From: Mantis religiosa
Lineage: Eukaryota; Arthropoda; Insecta; Mantodea; Mantidae
DNA: 64,000 nucleotides
Direction of reading: 5' to 3'
NCBI GenBank assembly: GCA_030765055.1
Contig: CM060958.1
Coordinates: 77,982,469 to 78,046,468, forward strand
The notes under the pieces are model-generated. The model had not been told where the DNA came from and made no database searches. It was given only the letters and a program-made list of their open reading frames with translations. Position 1 is the first letter of the stretch, and each line of letters begins with the position of its first letter. The position numbers and the translations under genes are program-made. This document shows positions 1-12,699 of this stretch, one piece after another.

Positions 1-297
1 CACATACACATATGATTTCGCAATTCATTATGCTAACAGTGAAGTGCTCCCATTTAAATGGAAGTTACGTCGGTCTCAGTTGCACAGTCGTCTTCCTGCA
101 CCATCTAATGAATATCCACCCACTTATTTGGCAATTAAGAAGTCCGATTGGTCGGTATACAAGATTCGTCTCCCTATCTCCCGAATATGCGCGCCACACA
201 CGTTATACTGCATATGCCAAATCCACAATTTTGCAGTACATTCATTTGCACCAGTTCAAAATAAAACTTCAACAGGTAGGATGAAAAGGTAATTTTA
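1..297. other. Unannotated AT-rich stretch
   Basis: No recognisable coding, RNA or repeat structure. Short open frames here show no family motif. Confidence 0.5.
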
Positions 298-310
298 AAA
301 AATGAGATAA
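298..310. repeat. Left target-site duplication of SINE A
   Basis: AAAAATGAGATAA, identical to 654-666 on the other side of the SINE. Confidence 0.9.
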
Positions 311-653
311 GGGCGCCGGGGTAGCGCGGTGGTTTCGTTCGCGGCTCCCGTCCTAAGGGTCCCGAGTTCGATTCCCGGCTCTGGGGTTGGCGATTTTAAG
401 TCGGCCCTATCCACGCCTTCACCTCTGTCTAGCACACGTGAAGTATCCCCTATGCCCAACGTGGTTCGGAGTCCACGGTAAAAACTGTAGGTCCTCTCAC
501 CTCACCGCCATCTTCACTATCACCCTATCATCGGAGGTAATGGACACCGCCCTCTGGGTGCCTCCACCTGAGAAATGGGTCCGGTCATCACTTGGTGGGG
601 TGAGGTTACCCCGAAGGCCAAGGTTGCCATGTGGGGAGTGTTAGTAACTAACT
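311..653 (+). mobile_element. tRNA-derived SINE, family A
   Basis: A complete short retroposon of about 343 bp. A Pol III A box (TAGCGCGGTGG, 322-332) and B box (GAGTTCGATTCC, 364-375) lie in the first 70 bp, as in a tRNA-derived head. A GC-rich body follows and the 3' end is a short TAACTA-like repeat. It is flanked by a perfect 13-bp target-site duplication, AAAAATGAGATAA, at 298-310 and 654-666, which fixes both ends. Such elements are transcribed by RNA polymerase III and copied in trans by a LINE reverse transcriptase. No second copy of this family was seen in the window. Confidence 0.9.
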
Positions 654-666
654 AAAAATGAGATAA
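654..666. repeat. Right target-site duplication of SINE A
   Basis: AAAAATGAGATAA, identical to 298-310. Confidence 0.9.
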
Positions 667-812
667 CCGGGGTTTACGCGTCTTTCATCACAAATGCACA
701 TTAAGACCGCGAATTTCGTCTTTCGGGTTGCCTAGTTTTGATCTGGTGTGTTTTGGACTGGCTTTTCACTTAAAATATTGTCACCCAAACGTCGGAACTC
801 CCTATAGAACCG

Positions 813-840
<28 letters not shown>
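813..840. repeat. (CAG)n microsatellite
   Basis: About nine tandem CAG/GCA units upstream of the promoter-like segment that follows. The glutamine or cysteine runs in the open frames across it come from the repeat itself. Confidence 0.9.
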
Positions 841-844
<4 letters not shown>

Positions 845-942
845 CGGTCGGCGTTCGCCACGCCCCCCTCATTTGTCTAATAGCGGTAACGAGGGTTGGC
901 TGGAAAAACATCACTGTGCCGTCCCTTTCCGTTCCACCTGAG

Positions 943-1245
943 TTCTCGAACTTACGGGATATTTCATCTAATCCAGAACCTTCTCGATTGGCCAGCTGAC
1001 CCTATATAAGCAACACGTCGGGTCAGTCAGCAAGTTCGTGGCAATCAGCGTAAGAGTGCAGTGCTAGTGTAAGGACGAGAAGACTGTGTACGTGCATCGG
1101 AGGATTGTACGTAATCGCGAGAGCAAAGTGGAATTGCAACGGACGAACTGGTGAATCGTAATTGTGTGCATTACGTAATTCTGTGTAATTGGCAAGTGTT
1201 TAACTGTAAGTCGGTGGAAATAAAGAACATTTTTGAGTGGTGTAA
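943..1245 (+). promoter_or_regulatory. TATA promoter with HSE-like motifs; possible solo LTR
   Basis: Two inverted GAA/TTC pairs resemble heat-shock elements: TTCTCGAA at 943-950 and GAACCTTCTCGA at 976-987. Next come a TATA box, TATATAAG, at 1003-1010 and TCAGTCAG initiator-like sequence at 1023-1030. A polyadenylation signal, AATAAA, at 1219-1224 is followed by a T/G-rich stretch at 1230-1250. TATA, initiator and poly(A) signal within about 250 bp, with no ORF, is the arrangement of U3-R-U5 in an arthropod LTR retrotransposon, so a solo LTR is the leading reading. A heat-responsive promoter of an untranslated RNA is the alternative. I could not find convincing TG/CA ends or a TSD, and the TATA-to-initiator spacing is slightly short. 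Confidence 0.4.
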
Positions 1246-1312
1246 TTGGACTTTTCATTTCACGAACCCACAAAGTCACAATATGTAAAACTACTCTTGG
1301 ACAGTACTCCAT

Positions 1313-2779
1313 GATACAAAAGATTAAGATACGCTGCTCTATAACAAAATTGCCAAATTTTATTTATCTACCTAACTTTTCTGGGGCTGTGTGTGTTATT
1401 CATGTAACTCGGTGGTTTTGAAATACAATATTAATCAGATGCAACCTAACAGGAGTCAATTTTCATTCACGAACTCGTCCACTAGGTGACCAAAGAGTTT
1501 ATGGTTCCTTCAAAATCTCGAGGGTGCAGTTGTAAAGCTAGTTTGTAGCATAATCATCGAATATATAACCACTTTATCACCTTGAAAATGTCATACGTTA
1601 TACTATTATAAAATAAAATAAATATTAATAAGCAATTCAAGGACTGCTGCTTCTGGTTCCCCTGGGAGTTTAAGGTTGCATTCAGTTGATAGTGCTTATA
1701 TTATCGAAATATTCCGATGGATTACTTTCATATCTGCTTTCAAATGCATGAATAGACACTGCAATAAAAATGTAATCTTAACTTTTTGCCAATTCCTCCC
1801 AGCATTATATTTAGGTATTTCCACCGCGTTTAAATTTCAGGTAAGATGCATTTTAGTATCTTGGGTTTCCCATTTTGAAACTTTAATTTTCTCGAACGAT
1901 TATGCCAGCCGTAATTCAATAAGCGTTCAAGAACTGAGTGCTTCCAAAGTGAATATTTGGCCTAAAATAATACCAAAATAAAACAGACATTTAAAACATA
2001 TCCTCAATGCATTTACAGAAATGTAACTTTGAAATTTCAGAAACTGTTGCGTTACAACGGAAGCAATGAATTCCCTACGCTTATCTCTGTGAATGCATGC
2101 CGATAGAACGCTAGCATGTTCGCAAATGCAGGCAAAGGCTGAACAAGGTTTCCTCCAGATTCGGTATTACGGTGCGTGTAATCGCGAATGTTCGATTTTT
2201 CTTTGCGCGTGTATGTAGAGAGCAAGCCTGAGGCTAAATACCGTATCAAAAGCGATTTTCTCTCAGCCAATTAAGGAATGTAGTAGTGGTTGACTATACA
2301 TAGCCAAGTTAGCTAGCTACAAGCTAAAGCAGCCCCAGAACAACGCGAGCGAGGATGTGGATCATACCCAAGCGGGGCAACAGTGGCGTATGTCAGAAAT
2401 TATATTCCAATGTATTCAGAAACGACGGAAAATACGAGGCATACATTTTTATTAAATAAAACTAAAGAGTATATTCTTTCAAACAAAATCCTTTAGTTGT
2501 TATTGCGAAAATTAATACAGCGATTTTATCCTTAAAGAGTAGCTTGGTGTGGTGGACTCTTGAAACTCTGTAGGGAAAATGCTGAAATCAGGTATCCGAA
2601 TTTTCGTTTTCGAGCTTTGCGCGGCATCACAACTGAAACTTCATTTTTCGTCTACTATAGATAAGTGGTAGACAAAATACTATTGCGCCATTTATGACGC
2701 GTATTATTATGAATTGTTTCCGCATTTTGCTCACCAAAAATACTGCACTGTCTAAATTAAAGCTATTTCTCGCTCTTAG
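1313..2779. other. Unannotated AT-rich stretch
   Basis: No feature supported. The open frames at 1676-1981 and 2052-2270 show no recognisable motif. Confidence 0.5.
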
Positions 2780-2788
2780 CTTTTATAC
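2780..2788. repeat. Left TSD of SINE B copy 1
   Basis: CTTTTATAC, repeated at 3330-3338. Confidence 0.75.
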
Positions 2789-3329
2789 GACCGAGCAGGA
2801 TGGCGCAGGTGATTTCGTCTGTGGGCCGCTTTTGAGAGACCCGGTTCGATTCCCGTGGGTAACCTAGCTAAACCATGGGTTTTTACGGGGGCTTACCCTG
2901 GTCACCAGGCGAATGCTGGGTAGTTTATTTACATCCCCCGAATTTTCTGTCAATCCATTTCAGATCATCTCTCATCTGGTGGTCTCTTTCAGGGTAGAAG
3001 TGTCGGAGGTGTCTCGACGCTGTATGGCAAAATGATATACTCCTGAAAAGCACTTCCTCTTTCGGTAGGACGGTTCCCGGTCTCCGAGCCGACCTGATGA
3101 ACTGCTTCTCCGCCGCGACGGGTGGGATGCCGGTTGTACTGTCCAGTCGGGGAGTTTCCAACTGGTAAATAGCAGTGACCCTGTCCCCTGCACTATCCTG
3201 ACTCCTTGGGTCGACCGCCTACTGCTTCCTCTCGCCATAGCCGTTCTCCTGGGTATGCCCCACTCGGGCTTGGATACAATAAACCACAGGTTTCTGTGAC
3301 GAAATCTCTCCGTAGTAATCCTAATCCAA
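2789..3329 (+). mobile_element. tRNA-derived SINE, family B (copy 1)
   Basis: The head carries an A box-like TGGCGCAGGTG (2801-2811) and a B box GGTTCGATTCC (2843-2853). The tail ends in a TAATCCTAATCC-type repeat near 3315-3328. A 9-bp duplication, CTTTTATAC, flanks it (2780-2788 and 3330-3338). The body aligns by eye with the copy at 9446-9810 but has about 180 extra bases at roughly 3023-3201, either an insertion here or a deletion in the other copy. Confidence 0.85.
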
Positions 3330-3338
3330 CTTTTATAC
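3330..3338. repeat. Right TSD of SINE B copy 1
   Basis: CTTTTATAC, repeated from 2780-2788. Confidence 0.75.
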
Positions 3339-3499
3339 AAGATCAGTCTCTCAGTTTCCAAAGTACTCCACTAAGTACCACGTGTAATTATATGTATATG
3401 TATCTGTCTCTGTGTGTGTATACACATACATAAGCTTTACTATATACAGTAAAAGGGAGAAAACTCACACATACACACTTTTGTGTCCGTTGCGCTGCC

Positions 3500-3983
3500 A
3501 CTTCTGCACCACTTGGCACAGTTCGCACAAGGCAAGAGGTCTCCAGTTAAGATTCTCGCAAGGAACCATCATTTTCCACTTGAAAGGTCGCGAAAGTTCT
3601 TCAAAGATGTTAACACGCTCTTTCATTTCTGGAGAGAGAGAGAGAGTGAGAGAGAGAGAGAGAGCTGTCGTGGTACCCATCCTGCAACGCACGTCACGAG
3701 ACATGACTAACCAAAGTATGATAAATGTTAAGATTTGCGGCTATTTCATTCACCATCACATGGCGATTTTCCCCCACAATGACCTCAACTACTACAATAG
3801 GCTGCGGTGCCACAACGCGGTGTGCTTGACCCGGATGCTTACTGTCTGACACAGAAGTCACGCCATTTCCAAACTTCCACCACCTTGGCCGATTAATTTC
3901 AATAGGCTTCGCACCCTCACCACTCAAAAAATGTATGACGAATGCTGTTCTTCTTTAGCACACGTTGTAAGTGGAGCAGGCAT
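3500..3983 (-). pseudogene. Mariner/SETMAR-like transposase relic, N-terminal half
   Basis: Minus-strand reading shows several motifs I recognise from SETMAR-like mariner transposases, spread over different frames. MPAPLTTC lies at the start (ATG at 3983). A helix-turn-helix block with GVTSVSDSKHPGQAHRV and VNEIAANLNI follows at about 3730-3870. Then come PEMKERVNIFEEL and LARILTGD (3540-3563), the latter being the approach to the first catalytic aspartate. The frame breaks at least three times, about 20 codons of the helix-turn-helix region are missing, and a (GA)n tract at 3631-3664 sits just before the PEMKER motif. The catalytic DDE core beyond the first Asp is absent. These enzymes cut and paste DNA at TA dinucleotides; this copy is dead. 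No terminal inverted repeats were identified. Confidence 0.75.
3631..3664. repeat. (GA)n microsatellite
   Basis: A nearly pure GA run of 34 bp inside the mariner relic. It accounts for the Ser-Leu run in the minus-strand frame. Confidence 0.9.
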
Positions 3984-4800
3984 TTTGAAGTGGCATTGTG
4001 GCCGCGTTCGTTTGCCTTCACTTTGCATTCCTTAGATCATTTCTAACAGTACTGCCAACTTTCATTTGACTTCTCCAACCACGCATCATCCGACTGTAAG
4101 ACGTCGATTTTTCCTAATCAGAAGCAAATTAACGTAGAGCCAGATTTTGACACACAACTTGTCCGTGATATCCCTGATCTATACCAAGATTATGAAGCGT
4201 ACTAAGGGCGGGTTACGTTTGATTAATGTTCCATCGTTAACACTGATCTCACGTCCATGCGCTTCACATCGAAAAGGATGAAAGGGGACAGATGAGATTT
4301 ATCGACCGGAGGAACCAAGAAACTGTTTCCCTATTTTTAATCCTCGTCTCATCCAATCCCGCTGCGGAGGCGTGCAGGATTTTGTACACAGCTGGGTTAC
4401 GCGGACTACTACCCCCTTCCCTTCTCTTCCTACTTTTCTCGAACGCCGGGGGCACGATCTGTAATTGGCCGGAAAGTTGTAAAAACGTTGTTATAGAGTT
4501 TTGCACTATGTCATTATTAAGTTGCTCCTCAAGTCTGCCAGATTCTCAGCGAAGAGTCTTGACAGCCATTATTAAAAGCACCCGCGGAAATTCATTTTAT
4601 TTCTACATGCGCCATGGAACTAAGTAGACAATTTTTTTCACTTTGTTCAGAATTGGCTTCATTTCTGCTGCCTTTGCCGACTCCGTTGCCCTACACAACA
4701 GTACGTATCACACGAATTCACCACTGTTCCTTCGTCTTCCAACATTTACCGAATTTGCATCGTGTCATTTAGGTACATTTACACTTGAAATTCGGAAGTT
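3984..4800. other. Unannotated stretch
   Basis: No feature recognised. Both strands around 4264-4627 are open for 80-111 codons, but they overlap each other and show no family motif. Confidence 0.45.
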
Positions 4801-4941
4801 TAGGAAATGTACAACCTGAAACTGCCTCAAAGTTCGTGTGTCTGTAAGCATTGTTAATTCAAAAACAATCTTAGGAAATGTACATTCTGAAACTGCCTCA
4901 AAGTTCGTGTGCCTGTAGGCATCGTTAATTCAAAAACAATC
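4801..4941. repeat. Tandem duplication, ~71-bp unit (two copies)
   Basis: The segment starting TAGGAAATGTACA at 4801-4871 is repeated at 4872-4941 with a few substitutions. Its end overlaps the start of a second, different tandem duplication. Confidence 0.85.
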
Positions 4942-5079
4942 GGCCGGTGAAATGCTGAACTTCGTTATTGTTAAGTACTTTCTAGAGATTAAATATTTGA
5001 TTTATTCAAAAACAATCGGCCGGTGAAATGCTAAACTTCGTTATTGTTAAGTACTTCCCAGAGATTAAATATTCGATTT
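4928..5079. repeat. Tandem duplication, 76-bp unit (two copies)
   Basis: ATTCAAAAACAATCGGCCGG starts both units (4928-5003 and 5004-5079). It shares the 4928-4941 overlap with the preceding duplication, so the two events are staggered. Confidence 0.85.
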
Positions 5080-5390
5080 TCAAGAAGTACTCTGTAATTA
5101 GGCAATTTTCGAAACTTTTCTTTTCTTTTTTCAAACTGTGATAAATTTTTAATCAAACACCACTAGGTGTATACTTAAGATATTGGCAAAGAAAATAAAT
5201 GTCTGGAACAATCTAAGAATAGCCTATGGACTATTCATTCGGAAGCAATTTTGTATAATCATGTCACCATTCGAGACAAAAGCTCTAACAGAAAAATTAC
5301 TATTTATTTCCAATTATTGCGGATATTTAACAAAGACTTTTCTTATATACGGTGTTATGATTAGCAGTTTCCAAAATGTTCCCCTTTATT

Positions 5391-5440
5391 CATTATTATT
5401 ATTATTATTACTATTATTATTTTTATCATTATCATCATCA
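5391..5440. repeat. (TTA)n-rich low-complexity tract
   Basis: Imperfect ATT/ATC repeats produce the leucine run in the plus frame. Confidence 0.8.
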
Positions 5441-5522
5441 CTACCTTTTACACTGTACCATGATGTGGGCATGGCATTTCCTGCCAGATTGTAGCAATAA
5501 ACTTTTCAACACGTTTCCCCAC

Positions 5523-5537
5523 ATCCACTCATACCGG
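5523..5537. repeat. Left TSD of SINE C at 5538
   Basis: ATCCACTCATACCGG, identical to 5783-5797. Confidence 0.93.
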
Positions 5538-5782
5538 CCCGCCTCGGTAGCGTAGATGGTAGCATATCTGCCTCACGTTCAAGAGGTCCCGAGTTCGAAT
5601 CTCGGTCAGGGTGAGTTACCTAGATAACGTCTTTTCCGGGGTTTTCCCTTATCCTTCAAGACGAATGTCGGTTAACTCTGGGCTCCATGGACCCTGGACT
5701 CGTTTGAGCATCATTTCAACCTATTCATTCACCGCCCGATATAACTTAACGTTGGGGCGGACGTAAATTATTTTAAAAAAAA
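5538..5782 (+). mobile_element. tRNA-derived SINE, family C (full copy 1)
   Basis: A 245-bp element starting CCCGCCTCGGTAGCG. The A box TAGCGTAGATGG is at 5548-5559 and the B box GAGTTCGAATCTC starts at 5591. The body ends GTTGGGGCGGACGTAAA and has an A-rich tail. It is bounded by a perfect 15-bp TSD (5523-5537 and 5783-5797), so it is a recent, intact insertion. It is the best reference copy for the seven other family C copies in the window. Confidence 0.93.
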
Positions 5783-5797
5783 ATCCACTCATACCGG
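5783..5797. repeat. Right TSD of SINE C at 5538
   Basis: ATCCACTCATACCGG, identical to 5523-5537. Confidence 0.93.
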
Positions 5798-7549
5798 TAA
5801 GAATTCGAGTAATGAACTTGCCCAACAAACGTTTATTTCGATTAACATTAAGTAGACTAGCTTGTAGAAGCTCTAGAAGCATGCATAATAGTAGGGAATC
5901 TCATGTAAATCTAATACTGCAGGCATGGAGCTTTCAGTTAAGAGAAAACTTAATAACCAAACTCTCGCGATTTAAGTTTGTACTAATTAGATTTTACATT
6001 GAGACACTCACATTTGTTTTAGAAGCTCCGCGGAGACTAAGAAATTATTCAAATTACAGAAAAATGTCCCAACTCTAGCCGGGAATCGATGTCAGGGCCT
6101 TGGGATGAAATGCTAATAAGGCTTTGTAACCTTTGTATGATGTACTATTCAACTGCCTACAGTGTTAAACCCTGTAACAGATTATCCATAGTATTATTTT
6201 GTTTATAACCTGAATAGTTATCATTAACCCAGTGTAAAGCAGTTTAACTAACACATCAGAGACAGCAAATCTTGGGACAGCTGCACATAGCTTGTTATTA
6301 CTGATTATGACCGAAATAGTTCAACGTAAATTGCTTTAGGAAACGGCGTAAACCATATGAGCTCCATCCGTCTGGCAAATTAGCATAAATTCATACGCTT
6401 GGTATTGCGGGTCAAACGAACGATCACAAAATGCCCAAGATATTCCGCAAATGGTGCATCGCTTGTATTAAGTACAGCACGTCCAAAATTACACCACTCA
6501 TCTACCTATATAAGTTTCACTTAAGTAATTCTTTTGGATGTAGAGATACTCAAAATATTTCATTATATACTTCATAAATGACATTTCGATTGAAAACGTT
6601 AATATAAAGCAATAGAAACAATCCATGTGTAACCTTTTATGGACTAATTTTAAAATATGGGCATTGAATGCGTTAAAAGGATATAAAGTTCACTATGCCT
6701 ATAATAAATAAGTGTAGAGAATACTTTTATTTCATTACCAAAGATAATATTGTTTTCTTATCTACCTCGTTTCCTGTCATGCAACGGAAGTAGAAATTGC
6801 TGCAAACAGTGCGTTTTGTATTTTTACCGCAGAAGTTTAAGTTTTATTTAATCCTTCACCTATTAATTTTGCAGCCATTTAAACTCTGGTGTGTTTACTT
6901 CTCTTTATATGTTAACATTTAATATTTACTTAGGACTTAATTCATGCAGCATTTAAATTATAACCCTTAGGCGCAAGCTGCCACGTCAACTTCAGGCTTT
7001 CCCAACACTACCTACCCACTCGTTCGGGGAAGCCGACCGACCTTGCCACTGCTTTTGAACAGGTGAGAATATTATTCTCGCCTAACCGTTTCTATTTTAC
7101 GCTAATCACCGAAATAAAAGATCACGCACATGTACTGGAAGCATCCAACTACTGCTACTGGAAGCAACCAATTGTTCCGTCCGTATATCCTGGGATATTG
7201 CATTCTACTTTCAACATTTCTCTCCCTTTCCAGAATGAATGAACTAAACCAGTAATGTCCATTAGTAGTACTAATCCTCGTAATATGGCACGAGTCGCGA
7301 TTTAGAATCTGATAAATGCAAAGCCATGCAATTTATATCCCACCAGAGAAAAGCAATGTAGTCCATTTTACATATAAATCGATTCCTACTGGATGGAAGA
7401 ACGGTGGTAACAAACTCCGAGTGAAATTAAAACTGAATGTTTAGTGATCGACATTCCTTAAGTCCTGTTCTACATTAAGCTTCTCTCAAAGTCCTCAGCT
7501 TCGAGGTTCCTTTTCGTACCGTAGCACGGGAGTACCTGCTTCCCTCTCC
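5798..7549. other. Unannotated AT-rich stretch
   Basis: Nothing recognised. The 88-codon frame at 5812-6078 has no family motif. Confidence 0.5.
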
Positions 7550-7615
7550 ATTCCGTCAGTTGGTTAGACACTGGCCTAGTGATCTCAACGTCATGCGTTC
7601 AAGACCAGCTCATAC
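7550..7615 (+). repeat. tRNA-like relic
   Basis: TCCGTCAGTTGGTTAGACAC resembles an A-box/D-arm region and GCGTTCAAGACC a decayed B box about 45 bp later, followed by a T run. Probably the head of an old SINE. Acceptor pairing is not convincing. Confidence 0.35.
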
Positions 7616-8179
7616 CTGCTTTTTAAGTGTGCTTAAAAGCGACTACATCACGTTATTAGATACTATGGCATGTGAAAGTACTCCTGCGAGATAAAATTCC
7701 GAAACAACGGCAGCTGTGATATGCTCCTGGTGGTTGACAGCATCGTTAACAACGCCAATGAACGATGCGACAGCAAAATTACGTGGAAATGAAATCGAAT
7801 AACATAGTTTTGTAATGGTTAAGTCTACTAAGCAAATTTCTTTTAAATAAACGATGTACTTTACTGATATTATTTGTTTATGTAATATGACTGTGCTTCT
7901 ATAGGTTACGGATTACAAAAGGTCAGTCATATAACAGAAACTTCCGACGCTACTTCAGGAAATTCAAGATTATGTTATTTGTCATGTAAACACTCTACGC
8001 ATATAGCAATTTCATCAAAACACTTAAGGTCTTTTTATTAGAAAATTAGAAATAAGTAAGTTCCAATGTGAAGAATATGTTGGGTTTAACACCACTTCGT
8101 TTATTCTACTTTCAATCATTGTGGCACATCCCTGGAAGTGGTTGAAATTATTCAGCCATTTCTTCTTGTGCCCCCTCTG

Positions 8180-9445
<1,266 letters not shown>

Positions 9446-9810
9446 CGAGCGGGATGGCTCGGGCGGTTTCGTATGTGGCCCATATTTGGGGGCCCAGGTT
9501 CGATTCCCGTGTGCCGACCGACCTGACCCATGGGTTTTTTCAGGAATTTTGCCCGATCGCCATGTAATGCTGGGTAGGTTAATTACATCCCCCCGAATTT
9601 CCTGTCCTTCCTTTTCATCTCCATTATCATTTCACATCATCTCAGGCTAGAAGTGTTGGCGGCTGTCTCCACGCTGCCCTGCCTCCTTGGGTCGGCCGCT
9701 CACTGCCTCCTCTCGCTTCATCCTTCCTCCCAGAGATGCCCCACATCACTTAGGTACAACAAACCGCAGGTCTCGATGCCCAATCTCATCCGTAGTAATC
9801 CTAACTCTAA
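9446..9810 (+). mobile_element. tRNA-derived SINE, family B (copy 2)
   Basis: Begins CGAGCGGGATGGCTCGG with the A box TGGCTCGGGCGG (9455-9466) and B box AGGTTCGATTCC (9496-9507). It shares CATGGGTTTT, ATGCTGGGTAG, ACATCCCCCGAATTT and the 3' CCGTAGTAATCCTAA with copy 1 at 2789. It lacks the ~180-bp block found there. No clean TSD was found. Confidence 0.85.
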
Positions 9811-9849
9811 GTATTTATATGGGGCTATGGTTTTTACCCTAGTGCAGTA

Positions 9850-11788
9850 GTACTATTAAGTAACTGATGTTATACCTACTCTTAATTTAGATGATGGAAT
9901 AATTATTACACACTTTTTGAAACGAGATCTAAGAAGGGGATCAGCGGATCTCAAAACGTGTATTTTCAGTGAAATCCCTATGTCGTAGTTTTGGATGGAA
10001 TAATACCCGCTTCCTTCTAAATACTAAAACGAGGTGGTGGAGAAAGATGTCTACCAAGCATGTGTATTTTAGTACCAACAGATTAATTAGATACTATTGC
10101 AAATGCAGGAAATATATGGCCTTCTCTTCTCTCTACAATTCGCTATATAACTCAAACAAGCCTGGCCATATAAGCTCAAAGACGGAGGAACAGCCAAGTT
10201 AACACAGCTGAACATTAAGCCATTTACTGCAAATAAAGCAGATCTGCGGTTTTCGACAGTTCGATAGACTTGAATAGTCTGATTACATCAAGTAACAAGC
10301 CTGAGGGCATAACAACACAGACCAATGCTACAATGTACTTAACCAAGAATGTTTAAACCCAGTGCCACTGAGAAAGGCAGGGTCTTCTGGCTTCGAGGAA
10401 CTTGCATTTAGTTAAGCCAAGTTTGCCGGCCGAAAAACAAAAGGCAAGCGGGCGGGAGCCATACCATCGCACCCTATTAGCCGCAAGGCATGCCGGTTCC
10501 GTTCCGTTCTCTCAAGTAGACGCTGTCTAGACGCCACAAACTCAACGTTTTGACTTGTTTCCAGAGATCAGCTTAACTCCCATACAGAAATAACCATACA
10601 CTAACGTCCGAGTTATCCCCTCAAACTTCTAAGTGTATATTACAGCACAAATTCGCAGAGAAACTTAACTTGAAAAAGATAATGGCACATCCACAATAAT
10701 TCTAAAACTGCATAATGGATTCGCTTGGCTAAGAGTTACCACTGATAATATTACGAAGTATTTTTACAAAATTATGTCATATTTAATAAAGCACAAGTTA
10801 TGAATTCTTTAAATTCAATAGATCACATAAGATTAATATTTCGTATTCTACATTCACTCACACAAACATCTCTCAACACAAAAGCACATATAAACACAAA
10901 CATGGACCAACCGAAATTCGAATCTTGCTTCTTCCAATTCAAAACAAATATGGAAAGTCCCCATCCCTATAATCGTTTCACGGCTGCACTGTTTTGTTCC
11001 GAGTTTGTTACAGAAAATACCATAGAAATTTCTCGTCTCCAAAGAAAGATAGCAGCCAGTGGACCATCTTCAACGTAAACCTTAAGACGATATTGCACTT
11101 CCTCTTCAAAATTCCCTAAAGAAATCAACAAGAAAAGTTGAACACTCGGAAAGTCTTGGAACGTATCCCAACGGAATTTAAACTAGATCTCAAATAAGCG
11201 AAGTGTGTGACACACTTTAATATTCTTGGATAATCCCAGATTTCACCTAAAAATAAATAACACCAAGACTTTAATACATCGTCGCTTGCATTCTGATTAA
11301 CGGATGAACGCGTTCTATGATCAGACCAGTTACGGTTCTGCATATCAGTAACTGGGACAGGCGCCACATACTCCAAAATTCCGCTGAGTAAACACCGAGG
11401 GCCATCGCAAGTATCTCTAATAGATTTACCTACGCATCACAAAACCTAACCAAGACATGAAACCGCTCGCGATTAGTACACGAATTTACTTGTTTTGCGG
11501 AATGTGTTAAACGCTACTTAGTTCTGCAAGGTACGTAATGCATACGTAAACCAAATACAAAATTGCGAGATTATAAATGATTTTATGAATAGTGATACAA
11601 ATGGGGAAAATAAGAACTTCCAATTACACTTATTCTCTACATCTGTTACATATTTTTATGTAGTCTATAGACATAGGAATGAATTCGTTTGCACTTGCAA
11701 CGCCTTCCTCCACCTCCCTTGCTGAAACGACCACCATGACGACCAACGACGAAATATGAATTTTCCTCCAAAGAGCAACCTAAGAGTG
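9850..11788. other. Unannotated AT-rich stretch
   Basis: No feature supported. A slightly GC-richer patch at about 10430-10530 has no recognisable content. Confidence 0.45.
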
Positions 11789-11801
11789 TTAGAGGTATTT
11801 T
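11789..11801. repeat. Left TSD of SINE F at 11802
   Basis: TTAGAGGTATTTT, identical to 12043-12055. Confidence 0.88.
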
Positions 11802-12042
11802 TTTTTTTTTTTTTTTCCTTGTTCCATTTATACCCCGCCATTAACTACTATGGTCATATCGGCGCCCGTTCTCCTTTGGAACATACTGAAGGTGTTAACT
11901 CGTTATCGTTGGTTTTTAATCATTAGATCACGCACACATTCACACTCTCATTCATACTTCCAGACTCTGGGATAGATGGTCGGAGAAAAATCCACACCCC
12001 CACTGCCGGGAATCGAACCCGGGACCGCTAGCACGGCAGGCA
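11802..12042 (-). mobile_element. tRNA-derived SINE, family F (5'-truncated copy 1)
   Basis: Read on the minus strand, the element starts inside the tRNA-like head (TGCCTGCCGTGCTAGC) and carries the B box GGGTTCGATTCCCGG. It runs through GATCTAATGATTAAAAACC and GGAGAACGGGCGCC to a poly(A) tail (poly-T on plus, 11802-11817). A perfect 13-bp TSD, TTAGAGGTATTTT, lies at 11789-11801 and 12043-12055. The A box is missing, so this is a 5'-truncated insertion. Confidence 0.9.
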
Positions 12043-12055
12043 TTAGAGGTATTTT
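12043..12055. repeat. Right TSD of SINE F at 11802
   Basis: TTAGAGGTATTTT, identical to 11789-11801. Confidence 0.88.
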
Positions 12056-12699
12056 ATAGACGTGGCGTATGACGTAATACTGCGCAGTAGTTTATGGTAG
12101 AGTCCACTTGTTTATTTGGAAAGGTTAGTCATCTGCCATCTAACCCACTAGCTTTATCAGCAATATGCTGCTGAAAGCAGAGATCTTACCCCTACACACG
12201 ACGTCACATCGGAGCAAGGTCCTGCGCCACATCTAAAAAATACATCTGTACGTTAAGCCATCTGTCTTTCTTTTTCACATCCTACACGATTACAACAGCA
12301 CTGTAATAGTTTGAGCCAAATTACAGATCATATAATACATTAAGTTATTGATAACACCTTTTGCTCTCCATTCTACATTGGTACGTACATTACAGCTCGA
12401 CAGCTTTTAAACGGGTTGAGAAACTAATTACAACGAATATTTCGCAAATGGCTTCTGAAAAAAATGAAGAGTAATAAATAAAATGTGTGTTTTAAGGAGT
12501 TCTACATAACCTAGGTAGTAAACTCATATTTTAATACTTTCACAAAGCTATTCAGCATTATTCGTGAATGAATAAGGTCCTCGTTGGCTGAAAATTGTGG
12601 TATTTTATTCAAAATCTAAGTCATTTTAACAAAACAAAAACAAAGGCTTTTAAAAAGTGTTGAAGTACCGTTTTCTTTCCCCTTAAGGAGTTTTCATTT

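Noticed and set aside
2925..3361. Minus frames of 78 and 129 codons
   Set aside because: They run antisense through SINE family B.
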